Shown: positions 21,474 through 22,040 of the stretch, piece after piece
Layout: every line of letters begins with the position of its first letter
Numbering within the stretch: the stretch's first letter is position 1
Assembly: GCA_036702855.1 (NCBI GenBank)
Contig: DATNQF010000170.1
Span: 1 to 22,040 of the forward strand
Reading direction: 5' to 3'
Origin: JACVSF01 sp036702855
GTDB lineage: Bacteria > Cyanobacteriota > Cyanobacteriia > Phormidesmidales > Phormidesmidaceae
Length of the DNA: 22,040 nt
Position numbers and translations under genes: made by a program
The notes under the pieces: model-generated
The model's input: only the letters and a program-made list of their open reading frames with translations
Databases searched by the model: none
Told to the model about the DNA's origin: nothing

Positions 21474-22040
21474 ATGCCTACAACCGTAAAATCTCCTTAC
21501 ACCCAGGAACAGATTAAAGTCTGGTTACGTGGATTGCTGACTATTGCCTGGGCAGATGGTCATTTTGATGAAGATGAGCAAGAACTCATCAAGACCATTA
21601 CTCAAGATGAGTTGGCTCCCTGTGTGGATTTTGACCACTTTGAGCCTGTTTCGCCTGAAGAACTCAAGCAAACCTTTGGTCAGGATAGTGCGATCGCAGA
21701 GAACTTCCTGCGAATGGCGGTGATGGTGGCTCTTGCCGATGGAGTTTACTCCACTGAAGAAGATGCCCAACTTCATAGCTTGTGCACAGTGCTCCAGCTA
21801 GAGCAAACTGTGCTCGATTCCATCCGTCTTACTTTGTACAACCTGAAGGAAGCTAAGGCAGAGGAAACGGCTTCCTTCCTGCAAGCGCCCCATCCTCATA
21901 GCAAACTTGACCCACTCAAGCCAGCGCGAGATTGGCTGGATCAACTAGAGGTTCACGACCCTCGGCTTGCTCGTTTTGTGTGCAAGTTGATTCCGCCCCA
22001 GTGTCCCTTTGAGCGGGATGTAGTGCTATTTGGCCGCAAG
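21474..22040 (+). CDS. TerB-like + Mo-dependent nitrogenase C-terminal-like protein, cut by window edge
   Basis: The frame is open from ATG 21474 to the window end (189 codons, no stop). GAGG lies 7 nt before the ATG. The first part (about 12-125) is TerB-like: acidic helix pairs ending in AWADGHFDEDEQELI and ALADGVYSTEEDAQLHSL. A short linker leads to DPLKPARDWLDQLEVHDPRLARFVCKLIPPQCPFERDV (from about residue 146), the start of the domain named 'Mo-dependent nitrogenase C-terminus' (PF06967). That domain is common in cyanobacteria regardless of nitrogen fixation. The rest should continue beyond the window. Function is unknown; an acidic, metal- or stress-related role is only suggested by TerB. 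Confidence 0.85.
   Translation, partial: MPTTVKSPYTQEQIKVWLRGLLTIAWADGHFDEDEQELIKTITQDELAPCVDFDHFEPVSPEELKQTFGQDSAIAENFLRMAVMVALADGVYSTEEDAQLHSLCTVLQLEQTVLDSIRLTLYNLKEAKAEETASFLQAPHPHSKLDPLKPARDWLDQLEVHDPRLARFVCKLIPPQCPFERDVVLFGRK

Noticed and set aside
1..22040. CRISPR arrays, tRNA or rRNA genes
   Set aside because: No regularly spaced direct repeats of CRISPR length, no cloverleaf with GGTTCGAATCC-like arm, and no rRNA-like conserved blocks were recognised by eye.

Overview
This window is cyanobacterial chromosome. The evidence is photosystem II psbU, ycf54 (chlorophyll cyclase partner), a cyanobacterial-type geranylgeranyl diphosphate synthase, a groESL operon with both a CIRCE and a K-box-like site, a TerB/Mo-nitrogenase-C-type protein, and very frequent HIP1 octamers (at least 19 exact GCGATCGC sites in 22 kb, against well under one expected by chance). 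Moderate-to-high GC, heptad repeats and AGAAACCCGGTTTCT-type palindromes suggest a Leptolyngbya-like or related filamentous lineage. That placement is inference.

Layout. 1-1347 (minus strand): the start of nadB, then psbU, then a small lipoprotein. 1466-3788 (plus): folD, crtE and a divergent-PAP2 membrane protein, probably co-transcribed in part. 3782-5839 (minus): an exported protein with two SPOR-like ends, ycf54, and pdxJ with a TTG start. 6002-12747 (minus): a five-gene exopolysaccharide/cyanoexosortase locus. In transcription order it holds a DegT-type sugar aminotransferase, an exosortase, an exosortase-associated protein, a Wza-like export protein, and a Wzz/BY-kinase-type chain-length protein that lacks the usual C-terminal tyrosine cluster.

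13000-15763 (plus): a small conserved protein closed by a perfect hairpin terminator, then a well-preserved heat-shock control region (K-box, promoter, CIRCE), groES and groEL, with TCTRCCY heptad repeats between the two. A palindromic repeat and a strong terminator end the operon. 15887-17302: an accessory-looking patch with a DUF6398 plus pRiA4b-ORF3 fusion protein, a remnant of a Uma2-type nuclease gene, and an inverted-repeat element at its broken end. 17316-20460 (minus): htpX and, upstream of it, a cluster of three proteins of unknown function (an alpha-helical protein, a lipoprotein and a second alpha-helical protein). 20732-22040 (plus): a YdcF-type membrane protein and the first 189 codons of a TerB + Mo-nitrogenase-C protein that runs off the end.

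The larger themes are a PEP-CTERM-type sorting and polysaccharide-export locus, isoprenoid/pigment/photosystem housekeeping, and protein quality control (groESL, htpX). No CRISPR array, tRNA, rRNA or intact transposase was seen.
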